DNA of 64,000 nt from contig CM060202.1 in NCBI GenBank assembly GCA_030562195.1, positions 25,158,317-25,222,316 on the forward strand, given 5' to 3'. The position numbers and the translations under genes were made by a program. Positions 21,893-33,811 of this stretch are shown one piece after another. The notes below the pieces were generated by a model. It made no database searches, was not told the DNA's origin, and was given only the letters and a program-made list of their open reading frames with translations. The DNA is from Nipponacmea schrenckii (taxonomy: Eukaryota > Mollusca > Gastropoda > Lottiidae). The first letter of the stretch is position 1. Every line of letters begins with the position of its first letter.

Positions 21893-23659
21893 ATTATTGT
21901 ATTCAAAGGAAATAAACATAACAACTATACAAGTCAGACTATATTGTATTCAATAGAATAATATTTTAATTAACTATACAAGTCATCTTTTATTGTTTCA
22001 GGGGAAAAAATAAAATGAATATAAATAAATTATGTTTTCAAAAATTAAAAAAAAAACTATACAAGCAGATTATATTTGTTTCAAGGGTAGAATAAATGTA
22101 ATAGTAACTATACAAGTCAGCCTATATTGTTTCAAGGGAGAATAAATAGTAATAGTAACTATACAAGTCAGACCTATATTGTATTCAAGGGTAGATTAAA
22201 TAATAATAGAAACTATACAAGTCAGACCTATTTGTATTCAAGGGTAGAATAAATAGTAATAGAACTATACAAGTCAGACCTATATTGTATTCAAGGGTAG
22301 AATAAATAGTAATAGAAACTATACAAGTAGACCTATATTGTATTCAAGGGTAGAATAAATAGTAATATAAACTATACAAGTCAGACCTATATTGTATTCA
22401 AGGGTAGATAAATAGTATATAAACTATACAAGTCAGACCTATATTGTATTCAAGGGTAGAATAAATAGTAATAGAAACTATACAAGTCAGACCTATATTG
22501 TATTCAAGGGTAGAATAAATAGTAATATAAACTATACAAGTCAGACCTATATTGTATTCAAGGGTAGAATAAATAGTAATAGAAACTATACAAGTCAGAC
22601 CTATATTGTATTCAAGGGTAGAATAAATAGTAATATAAACTATACAAGTCAGACCTATATTGTATTCAAGGGTAGAATAAATAGTAATAGAAACTATACA
22701 AGTCAGACCTATATTGTATTCAAGGGTAGAATAAATAGTAATAGTAACTATACAAGTCAGATCTATATTGTATTCAAGGGTAGAATAAATAGTAATAGAA
22801 ACTATACAAGTCAGACCTATATTGTATTCAAGGGTAGAATAAATAGTAATAGAAACTATACAAGTCAGACCTATATTGTATTCAAGGGAAGAATAAATAG
22901 TAATATAAACTATACAAGTCAGACCTATATTGTATTCAAGGGTAGAATAAATAGTAATAGAAACTATACAAGTCAGACCTATTTTGTATTCAAGGGTAGA
23001 ATAAATAGTAATATAAACTATACAAGTCAGACCTATATTGTATTCAAGGGTAGAATAAATAGTAATAGAAACTATACAAGTCAGACCTATATTGTATTCA
23101 AGGGTAGAATAAATAGTAATAGAAACTATACAAGTCAGACCTATATTGTATTCAAGGGTAGAATAAATAGTAATATAAACTATACAAGTCAGACCTATAT
23201 TGTATTCAAGGGTAGAATAAATAGTAATATAAACTATACAAGTCAGACCTATTTGTATTCAAGGGTAGAATAAATAGTAATAGAAACTATACAAGTCAGA
23301 CCTATATTGTATTCAAGGGTAGAATAAATAGTAATGAAACTATACAAGTCAGACCTATATTGTATTCAAGGGTAGAATAAATAGTAATAGAAACCATACA
23401 AGTCAGACCTATTTTGTATTCAAGGGTAGAATAAATAGTAATAGTAACCATACAAGTCAGACCTATTTTGTATTCAAGGGTAGAATAAATAGTAATTGAA
23501 ACTATACAAGTCAGACCTATATTGTCTTCAAGGGTAGAATAAATAGTAATAGTAACTATACAAGTCAGACCTATATTGTATTCAAGGGTAGAATAAATAG
23601 TAATAGAAATTATACAAGTCAGATCAATATAGTGTTCAAGAGTAGAATAAATAGTAATT
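21893..23659 (-). repeat. 54-bp minisatellite, arm 2 (longest array)
   Basis: About 30 units, reverse orientation relative to arm 1, degenerate at the 21893-22080 end. This array is uninterrupted where arm 1 carries the Crypton-like gene. Numerous 1-2 base deletions (for example 'acctatttgtattc', 'agtatataaac') break the frames that stay open in other arrays. Confidence 0.95.
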
Positions 23660-23908
23660 AAGTCCTAGGTTAGAATTAATAGCTTTGACAATAAATGGTA
23701 AATAATGCTTACCTAAGAAATAAAGCTTGACCTAGTAAATGGACAATTAATCGCAAAATTGGAAAAACAGCCTTGCTATTGTATTGTATTTTAATAGAAA
23801 GCAAATAAAGGTTTACTGTCTGCATGTGTGAACTGTTTCCATCTTTTTTAAAAGAAGGGCTATGTGTATCGTTTCACTGCACAAAATCTGATATTTCAAA
23901 ACACATAC

Positions 23909-24193
23909 CTCCTACACTTAGTGTAAAATTCTTCTCGACTTCTCCATGAATGTTGTTGACTAGACAGACGTAAACACCTCTCTGAGGTTTGATGATGTTT
24001 TTAATTTCCAAATCTTTTGCACGCGAATTCTTAATGAGGGATATGTAGTCACTTGATTTAAGGCTTTGAAAATCTTTTTTCCATGTTATATTACACTTTG
24101 GGTTACACTTAGCTGAACATCTTACTTTTAAATACTCATATTTATTTACAGTTACCTCCCTTTGATCTGGGTATAGTTTTACAATCGGGGGAT
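23909..24193 (-). CDS. IgD exon: I-set Ig domain
   Basis: A 285-nt phase 1-1 exon, acceptor 'cttttcag' and donor 'ggag|gtatgt', the inverted copy of 4278-4562. It keeps 'LKVRCSAKCNPKC', the core Trp and 'RGVYVCLVNNIHGE'. The frame is open, but no membrane exon survives downstream in this arm, so the gene is incomplete. Confidence 0.7.
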
Positions 24194-24417
24194 CTGAAAA
24201 GTAAGTTTACAATTTTACCAATACTAAAACGATTTAGTGAAGATTTGTAACAAGACATGCCAAAATAAACAGACAATATAACTTGTTTACAAGAAATACA
24301 TCGGTATTTAAAACAAAGAGCATTGGGAAAACATCAAACCAACTCAACCACCATCAAATGGGGATGTCATCTGCAGATCAGCGTCATCAATCAAATCCAG
24401 GAATAAACAAAACTTAC

Positions 24418-24474
24418 ATTCAGGTTTTACAATATAGGTTTCATTCTCAAAGACATTATTACACTCTCCCATAT
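24418..24474 (-). CDS. IgD exon: linker
   Basis: A 57-nt phase 1-1 exon between 'atcagttttag' and 'gaat|gtaagt', encoding approximately 'MGECNNVFENETYIVKPE'. Nearly identical to 3990-4046. Confidence 0.7.
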
Positions 24475-24719
24475 CTAAAACTGATAAAAAGACAGATTTC
24501 AACCAAACTTTTTTTTAAAATAAAATATGAGAAACATCAACAATATTATTAAGTAGGAAATGACCACAGTCATATTGTAAGTAAGACAGGATACTGTTTT
24601 CTCTCACCATAATAAAAACTGGTTTCATTGGATCTTTTAGTGTTCATTACCTACTTCCCTATCATGATAAATTATATTGGTCATTTTGAGAAACTTCCCT
24701 TAATTAGAATTATATTTAC

Positions 24720-24986
24720 CATCATAGTGGTTACTAGAAGTCTGTAGTCTTTTATAACAAGGGGGATAATTTGTAGTAAGACAGGTAAAGTTTCCATCAT
24801 TAATGTCTACTGTCACGTTAATTTGAGATGAAGTTGGATCTACGTCAGTTATTCTCATTCCATTTTTATACCATAATGTATATAAAGATGAAACACCGTG
24901 ACATTCAAGTTGTAAGATTGATGTATAGTTATCTTCTGGTTTTAAAACAGGATCTGGTGGAGATCGTCTGATAATGGTTGGTTTGC
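24720..24986 (-). CDS. IgD exon: second Ig domain
   Basis: A 267-nt phase 1-1 exon, acceptor 'ttttatttcag' and donor 'gatg|gtaaat'. It starts 'KPTIIRRSPPDPVLKPED' and keeps 'LQLECHGV', the core Trp in 'YTLWYKNGMRI' and 'NFTCLTTNYPPC'. It is eight codons shorter than the IgA exon, having lost the GDC loop and its partner cysteine. No N-terminal Ig exon was found further upstream. Confidence 0.7.
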
Positions 24987-25019
24987 CTGAAATAAAATAG
25001 TAGAGCTCTGGATTCAACA

Positions 25020-26630
25020 GTAAACTACGAAGTTAAATTATTCTACCAGTGTAATAGGGTATATTTTATATATCTAATTGCATACTATTTTTATTACAGG
25101 GTTTTTATTAGAGTTATGAACTGATAGATAGTTTTATTATTCATCTGAGTTCGCCCCCCCCCCCCCCCCAGAGCTAGCCCGGCTACACCAGCACATTAGG
25201 CTTATCATCTAATATTTAAAACAGCCCATGTTCGTGGAAAATGCTGATTACCACCATTTGAATCATTAATGGTAGACCTACTTCTTTCAATGAAAAGTAG
25301 CTGGCTTATTATTGGCTTCATTCTGAGATCATTCCTCTCAATTCTATTCGGGTCTATAAAGAATAGTTCGAGGCAGTTGATTGGAAAGTATTGCTGCAAT
25401 TTGTTACAAAGTAAGCTACCACTTTCTCGTCATCTGCAGGGACATTATTATGCCTTTGGCACAACAATGACTTCAGCTGCTGTGGTAATGAACATCTTAA
25501 CTTTTTATAGCAGAGATCACATTGCTCAATAATATTGAATAAAGAAATACAGTATGTTGCATGATCTGCTGTTTAGGGGCCGTTGTTTAATCAGGCCACG
25601 CAAAGAGTGTCTTAACAAACTAGCATTGTTTCACGCCCTAGTTGAGTTTGGTTTATGGAAGGGTGACTGGTACGTATTTCTACATCTATGGAATACCGTT
25701 TTCAAAGCAATACTACGACCAAGCTGACCAATGATATTCACGGTTGTGAATTAACTATTAATGGCGGTATTATTTCCTTGAATGACACACGCTTCAATCA
25801 AGCTATAAAATAATAGATTTACGTGTTTTTAATCTCCTATATTTCTGAATATTCCGCACATTAATTAATCTATAATCTATCAGGTTTATTTTGATTCTAA
25901 ATTATCGATCTTTAAAGGAATAATGCGTCTTTGGACAAAGTATTTCGGGATGATAATTAATAAGGATCTAGCATTAAAAAAGTTGTTCTATTTAGTCATG
26001 ATTAGTCATAATGATTATTATAAGAGATAATATATTACCTGTTGATAGACAGCACATCAGGAGGGCGAGGTTTAAAACATTACTCATCATTTATATCACA
26101 GACAGCAACCACGAGCTGATACCATTCACACGTCTTGGTGAACAACATAAACTATTTTTTGAAGATATGTATTGACATGTTGTGACGATTGGAGGAAGTA
26201 TTTTTTGAATGAATGAATAACTAGTCTATTGCATTTTGTTGATCATTGCACAGTACAATGGGTGTTATTAAATACACCACAGTGTATAATTCGAAAAGAG
26301 AGATAACATACTGTTGATAGTTTTACTGTTAGCGTGCTGTAAAACCGGTTATTTTGTCATTTCTTTTCAAACCTGAGACTGGAATGGGCTCAGAGCATCC
26401 GTCATTGTCCGACGTAAGTACAGTGTTAAGTATTTATCACCATCATTGCCCATACCTTGTACTCAAACTATTATCACCAAATTTTAATGAACCATCAACG
26501 AAAAAAAGGCTAGAGTAAACAAGCCCCTAAACGAACTCGAACTTCACCAATCTTAGACTAGCAGAAGTAGATAAACGTTCACTTATACAGGGAACCCCCT
26601 TCTCTTTACCCTTCATATTACTCTCCCCCT
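25020..26630. other. No recognisable gene; C16 homopolymer
   Basis: The only striking feature is a run of 16 C at 25154-25169. Short ORFs at 25205-25532 on both strands show no domain that I recognise. Confidence 0.4.
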
Positions 26631-26639
26631 TCCATAACA

Positions 26640-27170
26640 TCTGAATCTCACCCAGCAGTTAAAACAAACGTTATGCCAGGTATAAGAAGTGCCCCTTGTC
26701 TAATTGCAAAACATGTTCCTTTATATCAGATTTTTTGTTTTGTTGATCATACCTTAACGTAAGATGTACCCGATCCGAGAGCCTCTAATATATGAAATTT
26801 CGAAAGAAATAAAATAATTTCATGTACGAAATGCCCTAAACAATATGTAGGAGAAAAGAAGAATGTTTAGGCATTCGTTTTAATAGTCACAAATCAGATA
26901 TCAAATTGAAGACAAACCTGTTTCTAATCATTTCATTCTCGACGTCCATTCACTATACGTTTTCACCCTAACCCTAGAAATTGACTTGACGGACGATGAA
27001 ACTACCAAAGTCCGTCATTCCGGTGAAGCCCATTTGATAGAGAAAGTAAATACTGCAAGACCTTAAGGACTTAATATTCACCATAATGCGGGTATAGCAC
27101 CCTTTGTCGTCCCCTTCAATACAACCATAATAAAGCAAGCAAGAGAGTTCAAGTCCATGATAAGAGTCTT
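26640..27170 (+). pseudogene. Penelope-like element, C-terminal GIY-YIG region
   Basis: Frame-shifted reading shows a cysteine-rich linker ('YKKCPLSNCKTCSFIS', about 26680-26730), then 'TKCPKQYVGE' (about 26832-26860), 'RFNSHKSDIKL' and 'KPVSNHFILDVHSLYVF', then 'EAHLIEKVNTARP' (about 27030). This order is that of the GIY-YIG endonuclease at the end of Penelope retroelements. Several stops and frame changes make it dead. The RT domain is not visible upstream. Confidence 0.65.
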
Positions 27171-27199
27171 CTTTCTATGTCTATAAGCAGAAAATGGTA

Positions 27200-28055
27200 G
27201 TTGTATATTCAAAAAGTTTATAGCAAACTTAAACCAGAACAGAAAAGAAGAAAATTACATAGCAGATCCAGAGAAATTTTTGTATCGTTTTACTTAAGGC
27301 CTATATCCTTGGGAGCATCAATCCCTTACCTTCTCTGAAATCTTATGTAAACTCCAACTTCGTTTCATAAAATCGTTTTGTAATTCACTTTAGCATGTTA
27401 ACATGCAGGGCCGCTAGTTCTGTTCTCAAAAACTATTTGCCCGTCTATTCTGTACAAGTATAAAAAAAAGGATTGAACTGGAGCTTTCGAAATACAATCT
27501 ATCAATGTCAATATTTGTCCGAACAAAAAGAATAATTTTTGAAATATGATTCCTGAATTTTCTCGGAATTAATATAAATTCAATCAACACTAAGGAATGT
27601 AATTTTGATATTTTCTGGGTCAATGTACTAAAGTTAATTCATTCATGGGTAGATCTAGAATATACTTGTTAATTTGTACACTGTTATGTTGAGGATAGGT
27701 CTATTTATATTTATATTATATTATTGTATAATTATATACATGTATTATTTAACTCAAAAAAGTAAAATTTTTAATTCAAAAAACAATTTGGAGCATTAAA
27801 CCACAATTTTTAATTATTGATACGATTAATAAACTAAACTTCTTACAAAGTTTTGATAAATTTCGGGTACAAATCACGACCAATCATATACAGTCGTAAT
27901 ATAAAGATATTTGAAATACGTATGGAAATGCAAAAACCAAACACAGTTTCGTATAAATATTAAGCCTTATTCCGAATAACCTGAAATTGTCTGTAAATAA
28001 ACATTAAAAATTACGTGAACTTTAAAGTTAAGACATCCACACTTCCCTGTACAAT
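27200..28055. other. AT-rich stretch without recognised genes
   Basis: A 65-codon minus ORF at 27426-27623 is hydrophobic and unrecognised. Nothing else stands out. Confidence 0.35.
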
Positions 28056-28059
28056 GTCC

Positions 28060-29850
28060 CCAAATGTCAATTGAAGTTAGCGTGCGAATTTCCGAAATAC
28101 TATTCTGTACAAACTAAAATGTTTGTACTCTCGTTCAACTCCCTTTATCCAGTGTAAAGAAACCTTAGAGTCAGTCAGTATCTGGATAATACTTCGCTTA
28201 AGCTATGAATCAGTCTGGCTAGAACTAAACCGGATAAGAGTTCTAATCGAGGAATAGTATGGTGGGTAGACACTCTGGTTTTCGCAACAAGAAACTGTAT
28301 AAAAACATAGGTCTGAGTTTCAATTCTAACATATACATGTATCACTGCACCATATGCCTTCAATGATGCGTCCTCAAAATCCATGCAACGAGGTATTGGT
28401 TTCTGTTTCTGATACACCATACAATAAACATCTAGGAATATAATATGCTGTTTGAGCTTGTAGCGATTCAACAAGTTTAAGCCATGTATCTAATTGATCA
28501 CCTATACATTCTGAGTCCCAATCATATTCAGCCTTACAAAGTTCTTAAAACAGCACCTTTAATCGAATTGTAACTGGCGACAAATATCCAAAAGGATTGA
28601 AGATTTTTGAAACAAGACTTACAACGTTCCTCTTTGTGGGTAAACATTGCTTGGATAAATCAGCAATTTCTTGAAGATCAAAACAGAATAAATCAGATCA
28701 TAGTTCCATTAAATACCAAGTATTTTCTGTTTATTGATTGTACCACCAAGTGAGAGTTTGGCATAAGTCTGGTCGTCATCATTTAAAACTAACTGTTCAC
28801 TGGCATTGAGTTAAAACCTGCCTTGATCATTGCCTCTTTGGATTTCAAATAAAAGCTGAATCACTTTCCGTATAACGGTCCTGGATTATACATAGGGTGG
28901 AGCTCTGGGCAATGACTAGTATGATGTCTGATTACAATGGCGACAATTTTTTGCATCGCAATTTCTTCCGAAGTGGTCCTTTTTCAAACAAATCTAACAT
29001 CTTTTACCCCTGTTTCCTTGCTTCAATACTGGTTACATTATGACATTTGTTCGACGAATGAGAACCGTGACAATAAGTAAATGTATGACGTGGCTGGCTA
29101 TTCGATTCATTCATTGTCAGCAATGCTGTAGCTGTACCTTGTCCGTGTAAATTACTAGGCTTTGGTTTATAATTCTGTAGTTGTGTTTGGATTGGTAAGA
29201 TGGATTTGAATTATGCGTGGACTTGACAAATACTGATGCTCTTTCCCTTGCTTCAACTTCGAGTCCTAAAATGTTGTCAAATTTTCCAAATTTCCATTTA
29301 ATTCTCTCATTGTAAACTTAGATAGCTTCAGATGAGATCTCTGTATATTGGGAATCCTGGAATATTGGAAAATTTGACAACATTTTAGGACTCGACTTCG
29401 AATCCACTATACATAGCAATACAACTATACATAGCAATCTAAACTTACCCGATATAGATGACTATCTGAACAGCTTAGTAAAAGATGATGCTGTATTTTG
29501 GGCATCTAAAACTTGTCCACTACTGGAGCTACCATTATCATCAGCTTATTCGATTTATTGTAGGCTGGTATTTCTGGGGAGGTTTATCTGGTGCCAACTT
29601 AATTTGAGAAATTAAGAGCTCCAGTGAAGTAATAGTTGAATTAATCAGATGGGAAAACTCATCAGCATTTCGGATTTCTTCATCTATATAATCAGCATTT
29701 ATAGGAGCTAGAAAGCCTTACTTTTCCTTTAAGGACTTTAATACTGAGTCTAATTTGGGAAAATGTTCCTGGGTGTGGAATTGGCCTATTTCATCAACTA
29801 TTTAAAAAAGGCGTTTTACAGATGTTCTATGACACTTCTTCCCTAGACAA
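28060..29850 (-). pseudogene. BEL/Pao LTR retrotransposon remnant
   Basis: On the minus strand, in order: a gag-like region (29800-29650), zinc-knuckle blocks resembling 'CHGSHSSNKCHNVTSIEAR' (about 29090-29020) and 'GRNCDAKNCRHCN' (about 28975-28935), 'SKIFNPFGYLSPVTIRL' (about 28615-28565), then 'DASLKAYGAVIHV' and 'RVSTHHTIPRLELLSGLVLA' (28380-28220), and 'LTDSKVSLHWIKGVE' (about 28175-28130). These are the gag knuckles, RT-end and RNase H blocks typical of BEL/Pao. Many stops, internal deletion of most of RT, no LTRs identified. Confidence 0.75.
29260..29394. repeat. Perfect 30-bp inverted repeat with 75-bp loop
   Basis: 29260-29289 ('cgagtcctaaaatgttgtca' onward) is the exact reverse complement of 29365-29394. 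It lies inside the BEL/Pao gag remnant, so part of that coding region has been copied back in inverted orientation. Confidence 0.85.
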
Positions 29851-30243
29851 TGTTTTTGTTTAATATTTACAATGAGACACGAACTGGTGAAGGGATAAAC
29901 TTTTCGGATTACTTGAAGAAACGTGGATAGTTTGGCTCTTTGCCAACTTCTGGAATGTTCTTGGAAATACTTGTATCTTCCTTTTAGAGTTCAATATCAC
30001 GGGGTCCGTCTCGTCGGACCATGTCGCATACGCGGGTTATTAATGGACGCTATTTGTTACAAATAGCCTGCTGGGCAATGGTTCCAGTAATGGATAATGT
30101 TATTACTAATTTTTATAAACTTTACTTTGGATAAATGGCGACTGTACAAAATGTGACGTCATAATAAAAACATGAAACATTCTCTTAGAGAGTTCAAAGG
30201 GAGATAATATATTCGGGTAAGGTAGCCCTTGATTATAAAGACT

Positions 30244-30690
30244 CAGACCACAAAAACATTTTGTGCTAATGAAATTAGTCCGTTCTATTTTTAGAAAGCC
30301 CCTTTCTCCCTCCCTTTGGGGGTTTTTGCATGCCCACTTTGGACTAATTTTTGGTCTAGATTTGAAATTTGATGTCTGAAATTGCATTTTCTTTCAGAAT
30401 TTCTGAGATAATGAGAAATTTAATTGGCGGAAGGTTATTTCTAAAAATAGTGGTTTTGTGTGCAGTGACAGTCAAGCGGATGTTGATAAAATGTAGTGGT
30501 TTACTTTCATTTTGTTTAGTCCATAAGTCTCTCTGACACATGCTATATTGAAATTTTGTACAGAAACCAAGTATTGGCCAGGCTTTCATTTGACATATAG
30601 GAAAGTTTTCAACGAGATTTCTGGAAAAAGTTATGGAAGGTTGAAACAGATGGCAAATGAATTGGTGGACCGAGTCCAGATGTTTAGGTT
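30244..30690 (+). repeat. Direct duplicate of 11745-12200
   Basis: Collinear with 11745-12200, same orientation, 18.5 kb apart. This copy holds the intact version of the exon at 30564. Confidence 0.8.
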
Positions 30691-30785
30691 GCTGTCATCC
30701 ATCAAAGAAGATACTTTCGAAAAAGATTTAGAAAATTGTACGAATGATGTTTTCTATTTCTGTCTTTTCAACAGTTCTTATGAAG
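30564..30785 (+). CDS. IgE exon: possible Ig-like domain
   Basis: A 222-nt phase 1-1 exon, acceptor 'ttttgtacag' and donor 'gaag|gtattt'. The 74-codon frame is open from 'TKYWPGFHLTYRKV' to 'LENCTNDVFYFCLFNSSYE'. The ending (D-x-x-Y-x-C) resembles an Ig F strand and the phase matches the neighbouring Ig exons, so it may be a divergent N-terminal domain of this receptor family. No other domain is recognised. The dead copy at 12050 shows that it was duplicated. Confidence 0.45.
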
Positions 30786-31121
30786 GTATTTAGGCGCTAC
30801 TTCACTTATGTGGTTCAGTTACTTATTGAAATTGTGAGTAATCTATAATTTCTTCTTGTTACATCACTACAACCGGAATCATCATCCCTCATCTCACCTA
30901 CCTGTATTGGCAAACAGTATGGGCCTGACACATTGTTTACTTTTTTCTATTTCGAATTTTGGAGATTTGAAACGAATATATTGTTCATAAAACAATTAAT
31001 TTGGTACACCCGTTTTTAATAAGTTCAAGGGACATTCATAATAATATCCTTAACATGACCCTGGTGTCTTTTAGTGGATAAACTATAATAATCATCAAAA
31101 GTACATAAGTGAAATATCGCC

Positions 31122-31191
31122 GGTATTTACGTCTGTCTTGTCAGCAACATCTACGAACAACTCAAGGAGGGTTTTACTCTAAGTATAGGAG
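31122..31191 (+). pseudogene. IgE: 3' end of an I-set exon
   Basis: It reads 'GIYVCLVSNIYEQLKEGFTL' then 'SIG' and ends at 'ggag|gtatgc', matching the last third of the I-set exons at 4278 and 49659. The beginning of the exon is missing. Confidence 0.65.
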
Positions 31192-31394
31192 GTATGCTTT
31201 AAGAAATATCAGATTTACACCTTGGGGTATAGAACTGAGGTATGCTAATAAGAATAATTACAGACAGTAAAATGAGACAGTACCAATTAATGGTTGTATG
31301 GCATTCTATCAATATCAAATCAAACGGGGTTTTATTGGCACAACGCTACCTTTCTGATCCTTCCAAGTGATTCTATTCCAATGTTCTTATATAT

Positions 31395-31700
31395 TATGTA
31401 ATCCTGTAACAGTTTTTTTTTTTACGAATAATCCTTGAACAGTGATTCTTTACCAATGATCCGGTACTAATACTTATTACTAATGATTCTTTACGAGTGA
31501 TCATGCATTAGTGATCCGATACCATAATTATTAATATACTAGTGATTAGTGAACCTGTACAAAAGATTCTGTACTGGTGATTATGCACCAGTAGCTGCAC
31601 CAGAGATTCTGTACCAGTGATCCTGTACCAGTGATCCTGTGCTAGTGATCCGAAATAAGATATCTTGTACCAGTGATTCTTCACTAGTAATCCTATACCA
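31395..31700 (+). repeat. Degenerate 12-13 bp tandem repeat
   Basis: Many variants of 'gtaccagtgatcc', 'gtactagtgattc' and 'ttaccaatgatcc' follow one another. The unit is palindrome-prone (CCAGTG, ACTAGT). Simple diverged minisatellite. Confidence 0.7.
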
Positions 31701-31813
31701 ATAATTCTACAATGCTATAATACATATAGCCTAGTTATTAGTGTAAGAATTGGATACAACATCAGTAACACAGCGCTTGTCAATCAACAACAACCCAAAA
31801 GGTATGAATTTAT

Positions 31814-32144
31814 CCCAGTGGCTTGATGACATAACCTTCTTGTCAAATTTAAATACCTTTTCTCAATAAATAGTTCATTTAAAAAACAAACAAACAAATA
31901 TTGGTTTTGTTTATGATTTATATTTCATTTATTTATTAAAGCTTTGAATTTATACATTTAAAATATATTCGAATTTTGTCTTTAATTTAACTAGATCTAA
32001 AAATAAAAATTGAATGATAACATTATGTTTTTTTTTCACTTTAAAGCTAAGATAAAAAATATTGTTAAAAAGCTGATGACAAGCACATCTCAATCAATTC
32101 AAATGTTGCCATTAGTCTGGTTCATATGATATGATGTTCTGGGG
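31814..32144 (+). repeat. Gap-flanking duplicate, left
   Basis: Nearly identical to 32645-33011 from 'cccagtg' to 'gatgttctgggg'. It ends exactly at the first N. It contains (aaac)n and 'aaagctaagataaaaaatat'. Confidence 0.85.
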
Positions 32145-32644
32145 NNNNNNNNNNNNNNNNNNNNNNNNNNNNNNNNNNNNNNNNNNNNNNNNNNNNNNNN
32201 NNNNNNNNNNNNNNNNNNNNNNNNNNNNNNNNNNNNNNNNNNNNNNNNNNNNNNNNNNNNNNNNNNNNNNNNNNNNNNNNNNNNNNNNNNNNNNNNNNNN
32301 NNNNNNNNNNNNNNNNNNNNNNNNNNNNNNNNNNNNNNNNNNNNNNNNNNNNNNNNNNNNNNNNNNNNNNNNNNNNNNNNNNNNNNNNNNNNNNNNNNNN
32401 NNNNNNNNNNNNNNNNNNNNNNNNNNNNNNNNNNNNNNNNNNNNNNNNNNNNNNNNNNNNNNNNNNNNNNNNNNNNNNNNNNNNNNNNNNNNNNNNNNNN
32501 NNNNNNNNNNNNNNNNNNNNNNNNNNNNNNNNNNNNNNNNNNNNNNNNNNNNNNNNNNNNNNNNNNNNNNNNNNNNNNNNNNNNNNNNNNNNNNNNNNNN
32601 NNNNNNNNNNNNNNNNNNNNNNNNNNNNNNNNNNNNNNNNNNNN
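32145..32644. other. Scaffold gap (500 N)
   Basis: Exactly 500 N, flanked by near-identical 330-365 bp copies, which suggests an unmerged contig overlap or two alleles. Confidence 0.98.
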
Positions 32645-33011
32645 CCCAGTGACTTCATGACCATGTTACATAAACTTCTTAACTCCTTGTCAAATTTAAT
32701 ACCTTTTCTGAATAAATAGTTCATTTAAAAAACAAACAAACAAATATTGGTTTTGTTTATGATTTATATTTCATATATTTATTAAAGCTTTGAATTTATA
32801 CATTTAAAATCTTTAAAAAGTCTTTTAAAAGTCTTTAATTTAACTAGATCTAAAATTAAAACAAAAATTAAAAATTGAATGATAACATTATGGTTTTTTT
32901 TTTCACTTTAAAGCTAAGATAAAAAATATTGTTAAAAAGCTGATGACAAGCACAACTCAATCAATTCAGATGTTGCCAAGAGTCTGGTTCATATGATATG
33001 ATGTTCTGGGG
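32645..33011 (+). repeat. Gap-flanking duplicate, right
   Basis: Begins at the first base after the N run and repeats 31814-32144 with small differences, including a slightly longer A-rich segment. Confidence 0.85.
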
Positions 33012-33780
33012 ATACGAGAAATATGCCAATTACCCATTTTCAGATCCCTATAAAACTAAGGATAATTTAGTAAATTAAGAAAACAAGTATCATATAAAAT
33101 TGTAACCAAAGGAGAATATTGTGCAAAAATTTAAAGGCTGCAGAAGATCAAGGTCAAAAGTCAAACTGAAGTCTATTAGAAAATTATTCGACAGGAAATT
33201 TGTAAAGGCAAATTCGAAATTCGAAAAAAGGGCTCCAAGATGATTTTCCCAGTTTGAAAAAAATCGTATTCAACTTACGGATGAGTAGCATTTTTTGATA
33301 TTTTCCTTTTTTTTTCAAGATGGCGGCACATCATTTATAAACTTGAATATACAGCATAAGTACAAAATGAAAATATGATGGTACAAATTCTTCAGATTTT
33401 TTTGTCATTTTTATTAAGTTTAGTAAAATGTTTTCTGGTAATCTTAATTAAGAAGTTTTCTTAATTTAAATGCAAATAAACTAAAAAGAAAAGGTTGAAT
33501 TTTGACCAAAATTCAGTACAAAAAGTTATCAAAAATAAAAATAAAATTCGATTTTCTGGGGTTCTTTAAAAAATACACACTCACATTTTGATAAATAAGA
33601 CACAAATATCTAAAAAGAAAACAAATAACAAAATAAATACAGTTTTGGCCGGAACTCGAAAGCTGTAATAATACAATAAAACTAAGACAATTTAATAACA
33701 AATAATAATCAAGCATTACCAAAACTCTAAAATGAATGAAAGGGACATTCTATTATTTCGTAAAAAGTTGTTGCTCAAAT

Positions 33781-33811
33781 CGTCACCTCAGGTCTATAAT
33801 GTTCTATCTCC
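33781..33811 (+). repeat. Left terminal inverted repeat
   Basis: CGTCACCTCAGG then TCTATAATGTTCTATCTCC. Pairs with 37618-37648. Flanked by AAAT. Confidence 0.9.

Larger units (their letters stand above)
19363..24986 (-). repeat. Arm 2 of the large inverted duplication (IgD side)
   Basis: Reverse-complement counterpart of 3459-10195. It preserves the order of dispersed repeat, AT-rich flank, minisatellite, I-set exon, linker exon and Ig exon. It lacks the Crypton-like gene and carries an extra TIR element. Many single-base indels relative to arm 1 are visible, especially in the array. Confidence 0.8.

Noticed and set aside
21893..23659. Regular repeat array considered as CRISPR
   Set aside because: Units are contiguous with no unique spacers and lie in a eukaryotic intron. 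It is a minisatellite.
25205..25532. ORFs on both strands
   Set aside because: No recognised domain or splice support. They mirror each other and are left unannotated.
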